Positions 11,626-23,160 of a DNA stretch of 64,000 nucleotides are shown here, piece after piece. Every line of letters starts with the position of its first letter. The stretch's first letter is position 1. Source of the stretch: Saussurea involucrata (taxonomy: Eukaryota; Streptophyta; Magnoliopsida; Asterales; Asteraceae); assembly GCA_033807775.1 (NCBI GenBank), contig CM066317.1, positions 12,473,370 through 12,537,369 of the forward strand. Reading direction: 5' to 3'. The translations under genes and the position numbers were made by a program. The notes beneath the pieces are model-generated. The model was not told where the DNA came from. It saw nothing but the letters and a program-made list of their open reading frames with translations, and searched no databases.

Positions 11626-12467
11626 TAGGGGTGAGCAAAACCCGCCCGACCCGAGACCCGAAAAAACCGAAAATGACAAACTCGATCACCCGTTAGACCG
11701 CTCGGCCCGAACCCGAAATTTTCCGTCGGGTGTAGCGGATCGGGGCGGGTGGCTAAATGTCCAGGCCGAACCCGCCCGAAACCCGATTTATTAATACCTT
11801 TGGGCTTTGAGCCTTTGACCCAAAATAATTACTGAATTTAATTCATATACCCAAAGGCCCAAACCCAAAAATCCCAAATACTGAAATGATCAAATGAATT
11901 AGGGTCCGGTTCTCCTCTCCGTTCTCGACTCTCATGTCTCATCTCTGATCTCTATTCTCGATTTCTCTCATCTCTCATCTCTGATCTCTCATCTATCTCT
12001 GATCTCTCACTCTCATAACTCAATAACTCATCTCGATTCTCGGCTCTGTGGAGTGTGGATCACTCGATTCTCGGCTCTGTGCTCTGTGCCGCTGTGGAGT
12101 GTGGATCTCTCACTCTCAAAATAATTATCTCGAACTCAGGTATCGTATCTTACTATCTTATCTATGATGTAGACATGTAGTAGTAAATCATATTATTGAG
12201 GTCGAGTTAATCGATCTCGAGTTCGAGCCTGTAAAGTGTAAACTAGTATTATGCTTGAGTTGGTGCATTTGAAGTATTATGTAGACATAAAAAAGGAGAA
12301 GAAAAAACCCAACCCGCCCAACCCGAACCGCCCAACCCGTAACCCGATTCAACCCGCAACCCGAAACCCGAAATACATTTTGGGCGGGTTTCGGGGTCCG
12401 GTTCTCCCACCCGAACCCGATCGGGTTGGCCAAAAAACGGCCCGAACCGCCCGTTTGCTCACCCCTA
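11626..12467. mobile_element. hAT-type MITE with 8-bp target duplication
   Basis: Perfect 14-bp terminal inverted repeats TAGGGGTGAGCAAA / TTTGCTCACCCCTA are flanked by the perfect 8-bp duplication ACTAAAAC (11618-11625 and 12468-12475), diagnostic of the hAT superfamily. Subterminal regions are packed with CCCGAACCCG-like words in both orientations, and the centre has a CTCATCTCTGATCT-rich stretch. No transposase frame, so non-autonomous. It shares termini with the elements at 57993 and, more distantly, 20767 and 34517. Confidence 0.95.
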
Positions 12468-12475
12468 ACTAAAAC

Positions 12476-13377
12476 ACAGACCCGAAGCAAAAGCAAGGTA
12501 AGGAACCACCAAAGAGATTCCATGGAGAAAGGCAATATGATTGGATTATTGACCCATGACTCCTATTGTATGGGTCTCTTTTGCAATCTTCTTGAAACTC
12601 AATCGAAAACATGAACTTGCTTCTAAGAAAAAAGAATTGTACCCAAGAGTGACTCTTTCTTAAACACGATGTTGATGAGATTACTCGAAATCAGGTAGCT
12701 CGTGGCCCAAACAGTTGCTTGCCAAACCTTCTTCAACCATGCAGTAAACGAGATGGACCCTTGAAGCTTCAACCAAGGACAAATTATATTAAATTGTAGC
12801 AAAATTTACAATATAATTTATTTAATTTATCTGTTTTCAATTAATATAGTAAGTTTTGATTCTTCTTATTTTGTACTACTCTACCTCACAAACTAATTTT
12901 CAATATATGTGATATCAAATGATTTTGATGTAGTTTCTTCAACATAATCAAGAACTAGATAGTAACTTGACATATACGTCATCACTAGTTACAAGATTCA
13001 TAGGTTAACGGTTAAAATATGTACAAATCGAAAGACTTAAACTTTTATCATCCTAATTGGGAAAAAAATTCACCGTTACATCACAAGACTCAACCGTGAT
13101 ATAATCTATTGTTTATTACATTGTGTGATGAAAAGTCCAATCATAACAATCATGATAGTATTGAAGAATAACAATAGACAATAGTACCTTTCATCATCAA
13201 ATAACATATCATTTTCATCAACACACCATCACTCTATGTCAATGGCCTACAACACCAATTCTAGAAAGAAAAGTCACCACTTTAAAAAGGTGCATAACTT
13301 CTATATTGAAAGCAAATCCAAGTGAACTATGATTCTTGCCACCAAAATGATGGTATATATATATATATTAGTCAATA
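12476..13377. other. Intergenic, no feature recognised
   Basis: AT-rich unique-looking sequence. I see no ORF with protein-like composition, no terminal repeats and no RNA gene. Confidence 0.5.
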
Positions 13378-13380
13378 TTA

Positions 13381-13649
13381 GAGCATCTCCAACAGCTTCC
13401 CTAAAAAATTTTCAAAATGGGGAAGCAAAAGTCAAAATCCCCAAAAAAATTTACACCAATCTCCAACAGATTCCCCATATTTGGAAAAACACTTGTAATC
13501 ATATTTGGAGTATTCTCCATATTTGGAGAAATTTTTGGGGAAAATCCTATTATCCCCATTTTGAGGAAACTTTTGAGGAAGCTGTTGGAGCTTATTTGTG
13601 TTCCAAAATCCCCATTTTCTCCAAAATGGGGAAGCTGTTGGAGATGCTC
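13381..13649. mobile_element. PIF/Harbinger-type MITE (269 bp), TTA duplication
   Basis: Termini GAGCATCTCCAACAGCTTCC and its complement are flanked by TTA on both sides (13378-13380, 13650-13652). The 3-bp TTA duplication and the GAGCATCTCCAAC end are typical of Tourist/Harbinger MITEs in plants. The small frames across it are artefacts of its inverted-repeat sequence. Confidence 0.9.
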
Positions 13650-13710
13650 TTAGTTTAGAAAGTTTTCATTCCAAGGGAGGTTTTCAAATGATCTATCCTC
13701 TTATTTTATA

Positions 13711-14247
13711 GGGAATTTAATTAGAATACTCAAAGTTTGACTTTGATTTATCAAAATACCCATTTTTTTCAACTTTTGCTAAAATACCCATTTTTCCCGC
13801 GATATATCCCGCGATCGCGGGATAGGGTATAATATGAAATTTTGATCCCGCCATAGCGGGATGAGTCCCTATACTTATTTACACTTTCAACCCCTATACT
13901 TATTTACTTACTTTACTTTATACCTTTTACTTTCCTAATTTTAATTTTACACCTTCATCATATTAAAGTTAAAAAATACATTTTAATTTTAACAAGTTAC
14001 ACCATTGTACTCGTCTCTTTGATACCTTCGAAATGAGCTCAATATTGAATATTTTTGGATTTATTTATTTTATTATATATCATATATACTACATAAAAAT
14101 ATTTTTAATATTTACAATTCATACCCTTATAGTTAATTATTTAATTTATGGTACATCTCTTATTTTTTTCAATTTTGTTTTACACTCCTATCGCATTAAC
14201 ATAATAATCATATATTAACTAATTCATTAAATCGTCAAATTATTTGG

Positions 14248-14288
<41 letters not shown>

Positions 14289-14951
14289 CGAACTCCTTAA
14301 CATATTTTAACGTAATTATGTATGTTAATGTGATATGTTAAAACGTATTTTTTAAAACGAATAATTTAAAACGATTTAATCAATTAGTTAATATATGATT
14401 ATTATGTTAATGCGATAAGAGTGTAAAACGAAAATTGAAAACGTAAGAAATGTACCATAAATTAAATAATTACCTATAAGGGTATGAATTGTAAATATTA
14501 AAAATATTTTTATGTAGTATATATGATATTTAATAAAATAAATAAATCCAAAAATATTCAATATTGAGCTCATTTCGAAGGTATCGAAGAGACGGGTACA
14601 ATGGTATAACTTGTTAAAATTAAAACGTATTTTTAACGTATTTTAGTTAATAATACGATTATATGTGTTAATATGATGAATGTGTAAAATTAAAATTTGA
14701 AAAGTAAAAGGTATAAAGTAAAGTAAGTAAATAAGTATAGGGGTTAAAAGTGTAAAATTGAATTTTATAATTCAATTTGTGGGTGTGCCGCGGGACTCAT
14801 CCCGCTATAGCGGGATCAAAATTTTCATATTATACCCTATCCCGCGATCGCAGGATATATCGCGGAAAAAATGGGTATTTTGGTAAAAGTTGAAAAAAAT
14901 AGGTATTTTGGTAAGTCAAAGTCAAACTTTGGGTATTTTAATTAATTTCCC
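13711..14951. mobile_element. Mutator-type palindromic element (1.24 kb), 9-bp target duplication
   Basis: Both ends read GGGAA.TTAATTA inward and are flanked by the perfect 9-bp duplication TATTTTATA (13702-13710, 14952-14960). The two arms of about 550 bp are inverted copies: frames at 14033-14218 (plus) and 14388-14573 (minus) give nearly identical 61-residue translations, which is the palindrome and not a gene. Each arm carries CCCGCGATCGCGGG or a close variant and CCCGCTATAGCGGG. A 9-bp duplication with long inverted arms fits the Mutator superfamily. Relatives lie at 27732-29030, 30954-31545 and 36965-37315. Confidence 0.92.
14254..14284. repeat. (TA)n microsatellite in the palindrome centre
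   Basis: About 15 TA units at the loop between the two inverted arms. Confidence 0.9.
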
Positions 14952-14960
14952 TATTTTATA

Positions 14961-15450
14961 ATCTTTGGTTTAATGATTGTTGGCTTGAATCATTATTATG
15001 AATGGTTCAATTTCTTACCCATATTTTTAGTGGTATTCTTGAACATAAAATAATTGGTTTAACAAGTCAAGTTAGAGGGAAATGTCAGTCAGTTAAAATC
15101 CGTTTTTTTCTTCTTCAGAGATTCAAGTTCAAATGTTTGGAAAGGTCTAGAAAATTGTTCGATGTGTTTTTACTTAAATTCCACCGTTTCCAAAGATTTT
15201 TAAAGTCTTTTTTGATTCATTTTGAGGATTTCTAAGTTTCTTGGTCAATTTCGAGGGACCATCTCTGTATCTTTGGTTGATTTCACGAACTTTTTGATTT
15301 TTTGGTTGATTTTGAGATTCTTTTTCCAGTTTTTGGTTGATATTTCCCAACTAATCTAATATCCTAGAACAACCCTCAAGATTTAGTGGATGCACCTTTT
15401 TTTCCTAAAAAAATAAGTTGAGGAGATGCATGAGAAGTTGAGAACCCTCT
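14961..15450. other. Intergenic, no feature recognised
   Basis: T-rich sequence with several GGTTGATTT-like short repeats (15230-15350). No terminal repeats or coding signal. Confidence 0.45.
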
Positions 15451-15821
15451 GGGTGCGTTTAATACACTGGACATGACATGACAGAACAAAACAGAAATCA
15501 CTGTCCCATGTTTGGCAGGACTTTTATGTGGAACAAACAGGAACATAGTTGAACAAGCTAGAACAGGCTTATTCCACCCCTACCCCATGGAACAAGCTGG
15601 AACAAAGTGGAACAGACTTATGTTTTACCAATATAACCTCAAAATATAATCTAATTCTCTTCTAAAACATCAAATACACATTCTATTTTATATTTTATTC
15701 ATTCTTTAAACTTTATTTATTTGCATTTTATCTAATGTTATCTGTTCTGTTCTGTCTACCAAACGCTGAACAACTGTTCTGTCCTATTCTGTTCTATCAT
15801 GTATGGGTACCAAACGCACCC
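15451..15821. mobile_element. Harbinger-like MITE (371 bp)
   Basis: It starts GGGTGCGTTTAATAC and ends GGTACCAAACGCACCC, an imperfect terminal inverted repeat, with TCT on both sides (15448-15450, 15822-15824). The GGGTGCGTTTGG end type and 3-bp duplication suggest PIF/Harbinger, although TCT is not the preferred TWA target. Interior words ACAGAACA and TGTTCTGTTCTG recur in both orientations. Confidence 0.75.
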
Positions 15822-15824
15822 TCT

Positions 15825-16434
15825 CTGACATATATAGGTCCGCCGTTGTGTGTATCCTACCATTCAGACCCTACCGTTAAAATACATCATTTCCATGTAA
15901 TTGACATGGAATTCACAAGCATGCATATCTGGTAATTGATGGTTTATTTTTTTTTGAACATCAGATAACACACACACGTTCCGGGGTATCTCAGGATCCA
16001 AACGGACACCCAGACTAATCCCCCTCGACTCATGACCCGGCCCACAAGGCCAGGCCCACGATCGGGTTTATGCTTTGGTTTACATCAAACAACTTCTTTA
16101 ATGACTAGATAGTTAAAAAAAATGGTCATAGTTAGCTGATGAGCTTTATAATACGACATTAGTAGTGTACTTGTACAATATATCAAGAATAGGAAGTGAA
16201 AGTGATTTCTTATGAAAAAAATTAAGAAATTTATAAGTATTTTTACGTGCTACTAGGATTCAATGCTTGTACAGTTGTACTATATCTTAATATATTTATC
16301 TATAAAACTTAAGAAATTCAAACTGAAAATTTTAATATGCTCCATGCATACAACAAGTTATAAAACTGAATTATAAGAAAATTTAAAAATATGAAGTATA
16401 TGTTTTCTAATATAGGGAATATATATTGTCTTAA
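15825..16434. other. Intergenic; possible minus-strand SINE remnant near 15945-16080
   Basis: A poly-T run at about 15945-15955 is followed by a GC-richer stretch rich in CCCGGCCCACAAGGCC-type sequence, the arrangement expected of a reversed SINE or other retroposed fragment. I see no clear A and B boxes or target duplication. The rest is AT-rich and featureless. Confidence 0.3.
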
Positions 16435-16725
16435 GGGGTGCTTGGGATTGCTTATTTTTTTGACTTATTTGCTTATTGTTTTTCGTCACCGTAAATAAGC
16501 TATTTTTAGTGTTTGTATTGGAAAAAAAGAAAAGTGCTTATGACTTAGCCTCACCACAAATAAGTTGTTTTTAATGAGTTAATTCATTCTAACTTATTTG
16601 AAACTGCTTATAACTTATTTATCCAAATTAAATTTTTACCCCCAACTCCTATTTAACACGACATAAGTTAAGAAACACTTTTAAAAATAAGCACAAGTTG
16701 TTTTAAATAAGCAATCCCAAACACC
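16435..16725. mobile_element. MITE with GGTGNTTGGGATTGCTTATT ends
   Basis: The left end GGTGCTTGGGATTGCTTATT pairs with the right end AATAAGCAATCCCAAACACC. Repeats of ATAAGC/GCTTAT run through it. I could not find a convincing target duplication, so the superfamily is open (hAT or Harbinger). A related end type appears at 30764. Confidence 0.7.
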
Positions 16726-16744
16726 ATTAATAGGTATCACTTCA

Positions 16745-17226
16745 TTATTAATAAAAAAAAAATTATGAATTTTGTCCCTGTATTTCGGCGTTGTTACAAA
16801 TTTGATCTCTAGATTTTCTTATTTAGCATAGGACTTGTTTTTTTTGCACTTTTTATCGGATTTGGTCCCTTACTCTCGTGACCGCTACCACCCTCCATTA
16901 AATTAGAGGCAAGATGGTCCTTTTTTCATTTTTTCTCTATTTTCACTTTTTTAATTATTCTTTTTTTACCTTTTTTAACTGTTTATCTTCTCTATCTAAC
17001 CATCTTCAAGAACATTTACCCTAAATTTATCTAAGCAAAACTCAAATCTTATCTAAATCATACCCAATTAAAAGAACAAACGCTACAAAATGTTTAAAAT
17101 AAATAAAATGAGAAAATGATTATATTACCCTTAATTTAATGGAGGATGTTCACTATCGTTAGGGTGAGAGACCAAATATAACAAAGTTTAAACATACAGT
17201 CATATTTTGTAAGAAATAAAGATTAA
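16745..17226. other. Degenerate inverted-repeat element, left part
   Basis: Phrases of the type TTTGTCCCTGTATTT and GAGACCAAAT occur in opposite orientations at about 16775-16880 and 17165-17180 and again at 17540-17580. This is the plan of the TTTGGTCCCT family of Mutator-like elements also seen at 33960 and 37382. Boundaries are unclear. Confidence 0.35.
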
Positions 17227-17535
17227 GGGGCCGTTTACAAAACGCTTACCCGAGTAAGTGTTTACCAAGTGACATTAGCTTACCGGATGAATATGACAAG
17301 GACTAAGAATCATACCCAGTAAGAGCGGAAGCAAGGACGGAGAGTCGAAAGCAAGGGTCAAGAGTCTTTACCCGGTAAGTGAGTGTGACGGCTCTTACCA
17401 CGGTTAGTATTTACCGGCTAAATTGTTGCATACGATGTCATTTTGATGGACTAAAATCTTACTCGAGAAGTAAGTGATAGTGTTGAATTTTACCGGTAAG
17501 CACTTACCCGGGTAAGCGATTAGGTAAACGGCCCC
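17227..17535. mobile_element. Harbinger-type MITE (309 bp), TAA duplication
   Basis: GGGGCCGTTTACAAAACGCT on the left pairs imperfectly with AGGTAAACGGCCCC on the right, flanked by TAA (17224-17226 and 17536-17538). The words TTACCCG and CGGTAAG recur inside in both orientations. No coding capacity. Confidence 0.88.
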
Positions 17536-17538
17536 TAA

Positions 17539-18276
17539 GAGACCAAATTCATAACAATCACCAAACACAAGAACCAAATCTATCATTCACTTGAAAAAGT
17601 TAGTATCAACACGATACTCTTTTCATCATAGATTAAGTGTCCACAATAAAAAACACATAATTTTAGAAAAATTTAACCGTTATACTTTTAATGAACTAAA
17701 TAACAGTTTTATCCCTACCAGTAAAAAGAATAACTAAACTTTTCATCTAATAATTAAGTGTAAAATAAAAAAGTGACAATTTATTTTATAAAAATAAACA
17801 GTTATTTTAAGAGGCATGAGATCGTGTGAGAAGTGTCATTTTTGGTGAGAAATATTTTTAAACCGTTGACCACTTTTAATCAAATACTCTTCCATGAATT
17901 GTGGCTTAAAAGAGAATTGATCCGGTACATTTTGGTGCATCTTATCTCTGTGCATCACATCTTAATATTCCAATTTGTCATCCAACAGTAGATTACCACT
18001 TCTCGCGTTTTCTCACCAAATTTAACACTTTTCACCGGAACCCAATCTTATTTTAAAATAAACTAAAATAAAAATATAGACATATATTTTGAAATAGTCA
18101 AAATAAAAAACTAGCAAAAGTAGAAATGTGGTTTTCAAGAATAGAACCCAAAACCATTTTTTAAAAAGCCCATTTAGTGGATTTAGTACTTGAACCATTT
18201 ACCGGAACCCGAAAGCAGAACAAGGCCACAAATATGGCGACAATGGCGGTCGGAGGAGCAGAGTGAGAAAATAGAA
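17539..18276. other. Upstream region of COA5 with a MITE fragment
   Basis: 17810-18030 resembles, in reverse orientation, the sequence at 41610-41740 (GATCCGGTACATTTTGGTGC-type text and a GGTGAGAA end), so an old copy of that family sits upstream of the gene. The final 100 bp before the start codon are GC-richer and probably hold the promoter and 5' UTR. No clear TATA box that I would defend. Confidence 0.45.
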
Positions 18277-20580
18277 ATGGCGAAATCTTGTAAAGGACTG
18301 GCAATGGAACTGGTCAAGTGTCTCAGCGAATCCGATTGTGTAAAGGTACTTATTAATTTCTCTTTCGTCTTCTCCATATGTGTAACAGTGATGATGATCA
18401 TGTTCGATTTGATGTTTAAATTACGTGATTAATTTGAATACGTACTTCAGTAGATTGAAGGTTTTAAAGAATGCAATAGTTATTGTGAATTCACACGATG
18501 TGGAGCCTATCGCATCATAGGACGTGTTCATTTGGATTGTGTAAATTCCGTGATTGATTCAAATATGTACTCCAGTAGTCCAGTAGGTTGAAAACCCTAG
18601 CAAATGCTGAAATTGTGCGGAATTATGATGCAGAGCGCATCGGATGTGATTAGGTTTTTCATTTGCTAGGGTTTTCGATCTACTGGAGTATATGTTTGGA
18701 CCAATCACGGTGCTTACACATTCAAATGAACAAGCAGTATCAAGATGATCAATCAAATGAGACCTTAGATGTTTTCAATGTTTTTGATTTGGAATATCAG
18801 TATCTGAATAACTCTTGGAGCTTGTTTGTTAAATTGTTAGTATCTTAATGAATTTAATAAGACTCGTAACTTAATCGGTCGGCTATATAGGACTATTTTG
18901 TTGTGGCTTAAGGATATAGAAAATGGTTTATTCAGTAAGCTTTTAGGAGAGAGCTTTATGCAGAAAGCCAAAAAATTTCCAAACATGTCCCCCAATTTTA
19001 AAAACACGCTCCTTCCCTCTTTGAAAAAACCTCCCAAACAAAAAACATTCCCAATCTATAGATATAGATTCATCCACGCAGACAACCATATCAGTACGGG
19101 ACTTTCTTCCCAATCTATACAGATGGATTAGTCCACATAGACAACCATATCCATACAGTACTTGATGGAAAACCAACTGAACGGCCCCTTTGACTTGTTA
19201 TGTAAACTTGTAAAGGTGGGTTTGGTATGTCGAATATGATAGAACCAAAACTTGTTGTTTCATGTTTGGACTGCTTGTGACATTAGACTAGGGCAGGATG
19301 GAGCTGACGGACAAAAATGCCATCAAAATATGTGGAACAGAATTTAGGATGAAGGGACCAGATTGATAAATTACTAAACTATCCATCTCACTTATTTGTG
19401 TTCCACCTATTTTGGTGGGATAAAAAAACTGCATTTTTGTCCCATGCTAATTGGTGGCACAAAAACGTGGGACAACCAATTTTTGTTATGTTTTCGCGCG
19501 TGTACCAAACGCACTCTAACAAGACACTTGTTTTTTTGCAGGTTGAGAATCGACCTTTTAGAGAGTGCGCTAAAGAGAAGATCCCGGTCATTTCTAGCGA
19601 ATGTGTTGGACTTAGAGAAACATATTTCAATTGCAAAAGAGGCCAGGTATGTCATTTCTTTATTTGAGCCATCATCTTGTGGTGATTAATGAAGGTCTTT
19701 TGTTTGAATGAGTAATCAAGTCTTCATACCACGATATAAATATAAATATAACTGCATTGACGTATCCCTCGTTAACATACTACTAGCTTAGTGTGAAACA
19801 AAGAGATTGCCATAGTACTTGCATATACGAGCTACCGAGAGTTGCTTGAAAAATTACTGGTGTCGGGGGTAAAAGATTTAGTTTGTTAAAGAACATCGAT
19901 ACATAATATAAGAACAATAAGGTGGCGTTTGGTTCATTGGAATCCGGCGGAATTTGAAGGAATTGGAATGGTAAATTTCATTGACCAAATTCCATTCCTG
20001 CGTTTGGTTCATCTTTTGAGTCTCCGTAAGGAATTCGAATTCCACAAATGATGGAATGTAAATTCCTTTCTACTATCTTTTAAGAAAAAAATTATTATAC
20101 TCGTTATATTACTCCATTCCATTATATTTCACCATGATGGATGTCACCACCGTCTTCCACGCCACCACCACCACCTGTCGCCGCCGCTGCCATCACCTGT
20201 CACTGCCATTGCCATCACGACCTGTTGCCGTCGCTGCCACCACCAGTCACCGCCGACGCCAACACCACTTTTCGTCACCGCTGCCGCCACCACCCACCGC
20301 TGCCGTCACCACCACCACAGTCGCCATCATCACCGCCACCACCACCGCCTCCATCCCACCACCAATGTAATATTCAATGAACTAAACAGACAAAATCAAA
20401 TTCTTTTGACATTCCATTCCAATTTATGCCAACCAAACACATGGTCATACTATGCTGTTAATATCGGATATTGGTGCGATATCGGTCAAGGACCAATATT
20501 CGATATCGGTGATATATCAGTCCAAGAATATCGGTTCATATAATATTTCTTATAATTATATATATAATTTTATATATATA

Positions 20581-20615
<35 letters not shown>

Positions 20616-22224
20616 GCATCCATAAACACATGATATGCATTAATTAAAAACATAGTTCAACATAAACATATGGAGTGCTGGCTGGGAGAAGAAGCTGCTG
20701 GAGTGCTGTTCTTCTGTTTGATCGTGGGCTGGAATGGAAGAAAAAAACGAAGAAAAGCTGCTGGAGTAGGGATGAGATCGGGATCGGACCGGTTGGTACC
20801 GGAAATTTTTGGAACTAAAAAGTGGTACCGAAAACCGAACCGTATGTATCGGTACAGTACCGGTTCGGTTTCGGTTTCGGGACGGGAAAATCGGTACTAG
20901 GACCACTTAGGACCGAAAATTTTAAAATGTATCAAGTGCGTCTCAAAACCAATCGCAAACCTAAATACCTTCATAGTGATTCAAATGTGTTTCAAAACCA
21001 ATCACAAACAATCAAAAAGTTCAAAACAAATCAAAAGTTGAACAATCTTCGATATTCTTTTACGATTTTCGTTTTTCCATTTTATTCGTTTGTCAACTCT
21101 TTAATCTCTATATATACATCAAGAAACAATAATAATTAATGTTAACAACAATCAAGATAAACTTTATTTCGGAGATGATAAGCATAATTTTTTTTTAAAC
21201 TTTGCTTTTAAAAATTTTGGTTCGGTTTCGGGTTTTTTCGGGAAAATCCCGGTACCGAATACCGATTTTGAGAAATGTTTGGAACCGAATACATGGTATC
21301 GGTTCGGGTTCGGTACGGTACCGGTTCGGTTCGGGAAAACGGTGCTCAACGCTCATCCCTATGCTGGAGTGCTAGAAAGAAACGAAGAAGCTGCTGGCGT
21401 GAACAGAAGAAGAACAGTAGCAACCTTTTTGTTTCTTGAAAAAGTGAACTGGGAAGTGGGAAGAAGAAGAAAGCATCGATGTATTAAAAAAAACCTAATT
21501 TACTAAAAAGGTAAAAACTTAAAAAAAACCTTCATTAAAAAGCCCAATACTTATTTAAAACTAAAAAAAGCCCAGAACTCCATCTGCCCTCATTAATAAA
21601 GCCTAAAAAAACTCGTTACAAGCGATATATCGGCCGGTTTTTGGACCAAAATATTGGCGATATTTGGTACCGATATTGCATCTTAGGGCCGAGATATCGC
21701 GATTTCAACAGCATAGGGTCAAACATGATTAAATTCCATTCCAATTCCTTTGATAGATTTCAATTCCGGTAGATTACATTCCGTGAACCAAACGCCACCT
21801 AAGAATAAAGATGCAGCGACAAGCATAAAATTATAGAAATACCCCTCCCTCTTACAAGAATCAAGTTGCACTTTGACTTAATCAAACAAAACAAACCCGG
21901 TAAATCTCACATAGAAGCAGGGTCTAGGATCACGTGTCATTTAATTAAGGCATATAACTTTAAATGAGATATTAATTAAATCCATGACCTCCCGTCCTAT
22001 TAAAGAAAAAATAGCTTCATACTCATAAGAAAGTCATGGATATAAATTAAAATCTCGTTTAAGGTTATATACCTAAATATCTCAACTTTTTGGCCTAGCG
22101 GTATTTGGGTTCATGTGTTTACCAAAAGTGAGGAGCGTATACATATTATATATTTCAGAAGTTAACACTCTGCTTGTCATAGGTTGACATGCGAGCTCGG
22201 ATTCGTGGAAATAAAGGTTACTAA
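18277..22224 (+). CDS. COA5: Cytochrome c oxidase assembly factor COA5/PET191 (3 exons)
   Basis: Exons 18277-18345, 19542-19646 and 22183-22224 join in phase 0 through GT-AG introns of 1196 and 2536 bp to give 71 residues ending at TAA. The protein begins MAKSCKGLAMELVKCL, continues in exon 2 with ISSECVGLRETYFNCKRGQ and ends VDMRARIRGNKGY, a clear match in sequence and length to the plant COA5/PET191 family as I know it. Two CX9C motifs are visible (C5-C15 and the pair in ECVGLRETYFNC), plus extra cysteines in exons 1 and 2. Family members are small twin-CX9C proteins at the mitochondrial inner membrane needed for complex IV assembly. The start is the ATG that puts C5 at the family position. 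All family residues are present, so it looks functional. It is the only host gene I recognise in the window. Intron 2 is loaded with transposons. Confidence 0.95.
18346..19541 (+). other. Intron 1 of COA5
   Basis: Starts GTACTT and ends in a T-run followed by GCAG. It contains an inverted repeat at 18525-18731 and a short tandem duplication around 19045-19160 (the CCAATCTATA...ACAACCATATC text twice). The stretch 19205-19520, with GGGTTTGGTATGTCG and GTACCAAACGCACTC at its ends, may be a diverged MITE. Confidence 0.85.
18525..18731. repeat. Inverted repeat in COA5 intron 1, arms about 75 bp
   Basis: Left arm 18525-18606 and right arm 18660-18731 pair over most of their length, for example AAAACCCTAGCAAATG with CATTTGCTAGGGTTTT and TACTCCAGTAG with CTACTGGAGTA. 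It could fold as a hairpin in the pre-mRNA. Probably a MITE remnant. Confidence 0.85.
20134..20366. repeat. CAC/GCC-rich low-complexity block
   Basis: Degenerate repeats of CACCACC and CGCCGCTGCC give artificial His/Pro/Ala-rich frames in all phases. It is part of the Harbinger-type element, not a gene. Confidence 0.8.
20451..21711. mobile_element. TIR element with ATATCGG words, middle layer of the nest
   Basis: Left CTATGCTGTTAATATCGG pairs with right GCGATTTCAACAGCATAG. GATATCGG and its complement recur near both ends (20465-20525, 21625-21700). The flanks GGTCATAC and GGTCAAAC look like an 8-bp duplication with one mismatch, which would make it hAT, but alignment at the boundary is ambiguous. 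It contains a (TA)n tract and a hAT MITE. Confidence 0.7.
20767..21361. mobile_element. hAT-type MITE, innermost layer of the nest
   Basis: Ends TAGGGATGAG / CTCATCCCTA with the perfect 8-bp duplication TGCTGGAG (20759-20766, 21362-21369). The subterminal regions are filled with GGTACCGGTTCGG-like words. Non-coding. Confidence 0.93.
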
Positions 22225-22941
22225 TTGGAATTGCACTGTTTTGTGTCTTGAACGACTTATATTACTGATCGATATGTTTCTGATGGCAATACAAGCGGCG
22301 AGTTTAGACGACTGATTACACAGCATTTTCTTGGACAATTCTTTGTAACATGATGATGTCATGATTGTGTAAATGGACTTGAAAGTTTTCTGGAAAAAAA
22401 AAAACGTTTTTGGATGGGATGGTGTTATCTTGCTTTAGAAAAGGAAAATAGTTCTTCTTGCCTGCCTCGTGAAAACTATAAATAAATAAATAAAAACTTT
22501 TTTTTTATTTGATGTGCATATTCAAAATCAAATCACAACATTTATAATCCCCAATTCATATCAATAAATTATTTGAACTTGATAGGTGTGCAATGTGGGA
22601 GTCCCAATTCCTTTGAAGATTGAGCTCTATGTGGGTGGGCTTATTGATTCACAAAAATGCCCAAGCCTAAAGCTTGACCCTGGCCTGGTTCGAGCCTGCT
22701 TTGAAAAAGTCCAGGCTTAATGAGCTCAGGCCAAGCCTCAAAGGCCCGATCAGGCTTGTTCGAGCCAAGCCTGCAACCAATGAAATTAAGACACTTTAAA
22801 TTTTTATATATTTTAGACGTTTTTATTCTCTCTCTCTCTCTCACGATGTGTATTCATGTGATCTATGGAAATAAATAGGACATGAGAATTTGGGACACCG
22901 AGGTCAAACAACATTGGTTACCAAATTTAGTGTAACAAAAT
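22225..22941. other. COA5 3' flank with a hAT-like fragment
   Basis: An A-rich AATAAATAAATAAA at about 22483-22496 may serve as poly(A) signal. 22620-22790 contains CCAGGCTTAATGAGCTCAGG-like text with repeated AGGC(C/T)TG, similar to CAGGCC-rich hAT MITEs but without identifiable ends. A short CT tract follows at 22828-22844. Confidence 0.4.
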
Positions 22942-22950
22942 TCAAGCACG

Positions 22951-23151
22951 TAAGCACAAGGATTGTGGAGTACTGGTTAAGGCCCTGGGGGATGTGGTGG
23001 AATATCCCATCTGTCCAGGGTTCTAATCCAGACGTACACAACAATTGTGGCCACTGAGGTTTAATCAGGGCTGATGTCTTACAGTCATAATTTGCCAAGT
23101 GATTAGTCTAGGCATAGCCTAGAACACCATTTCTTAAAAAAATGAAAAAAA
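22951..23151 (+). mobile_element. tRNA-derived SINE (201 bp)
   Basis: A polymerase III A-box-like stretch (GTACTGGTTAAGGCCC, about 22970-22985) and a B box GGTTCTAATCC (23019-23029) lie 35-40 bp apart, followed by a body and an A-rich tail (23135-23151). The copy is flanked by the 9-bp direct repeat TCAAGCACG (22942-22950, 23152-23160), as expected for LINE-mediated retroposition. It is not a tRNA gene, since no cloverleaf or 3' stem closes. Confidence 0.88.
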
Positions 23152-23160
23152 TCAAGCACG

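Larger units (their letters stand above)
19921..21799. mobile_element. Harbinger-type element in COA5 intron 2, outer shell of a nest
   Basis: Termini GGTGGCGTTTGGTTC / GAACCAAACGCCACC are perfect inverted repeats flanked by TAA (19918-19920, 21800-21802). The same family, less well preserved, is at 28001-28676. A CAC/CCG-rich low-complexity block lies at 20134-20366, and a second TIR element is inserted at about 20451-21711. No transposase is visible, so it is non-autonomous. Confidence 0.9.

Noticed and set aside
14033..14573. Two nearly identical 61-residue frames on opposite strands
   Set aside because: They mirror each other because they lie in the inverted arms of a Mutator-type element; low-complexity Ile/Tyr/Phe composition, no gene.
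20134..20380. Pro/His/Ser-rich frames of about 78 codons
   Set aside because: CAC/GCC low-complexity block inside a MITE; every phase is open.
22951..23151. tRNA gene
   Set aside because: A and B boxes are present, but there is no acceptor stem and an A-tail with target repeats follows; a SINE explains it better.
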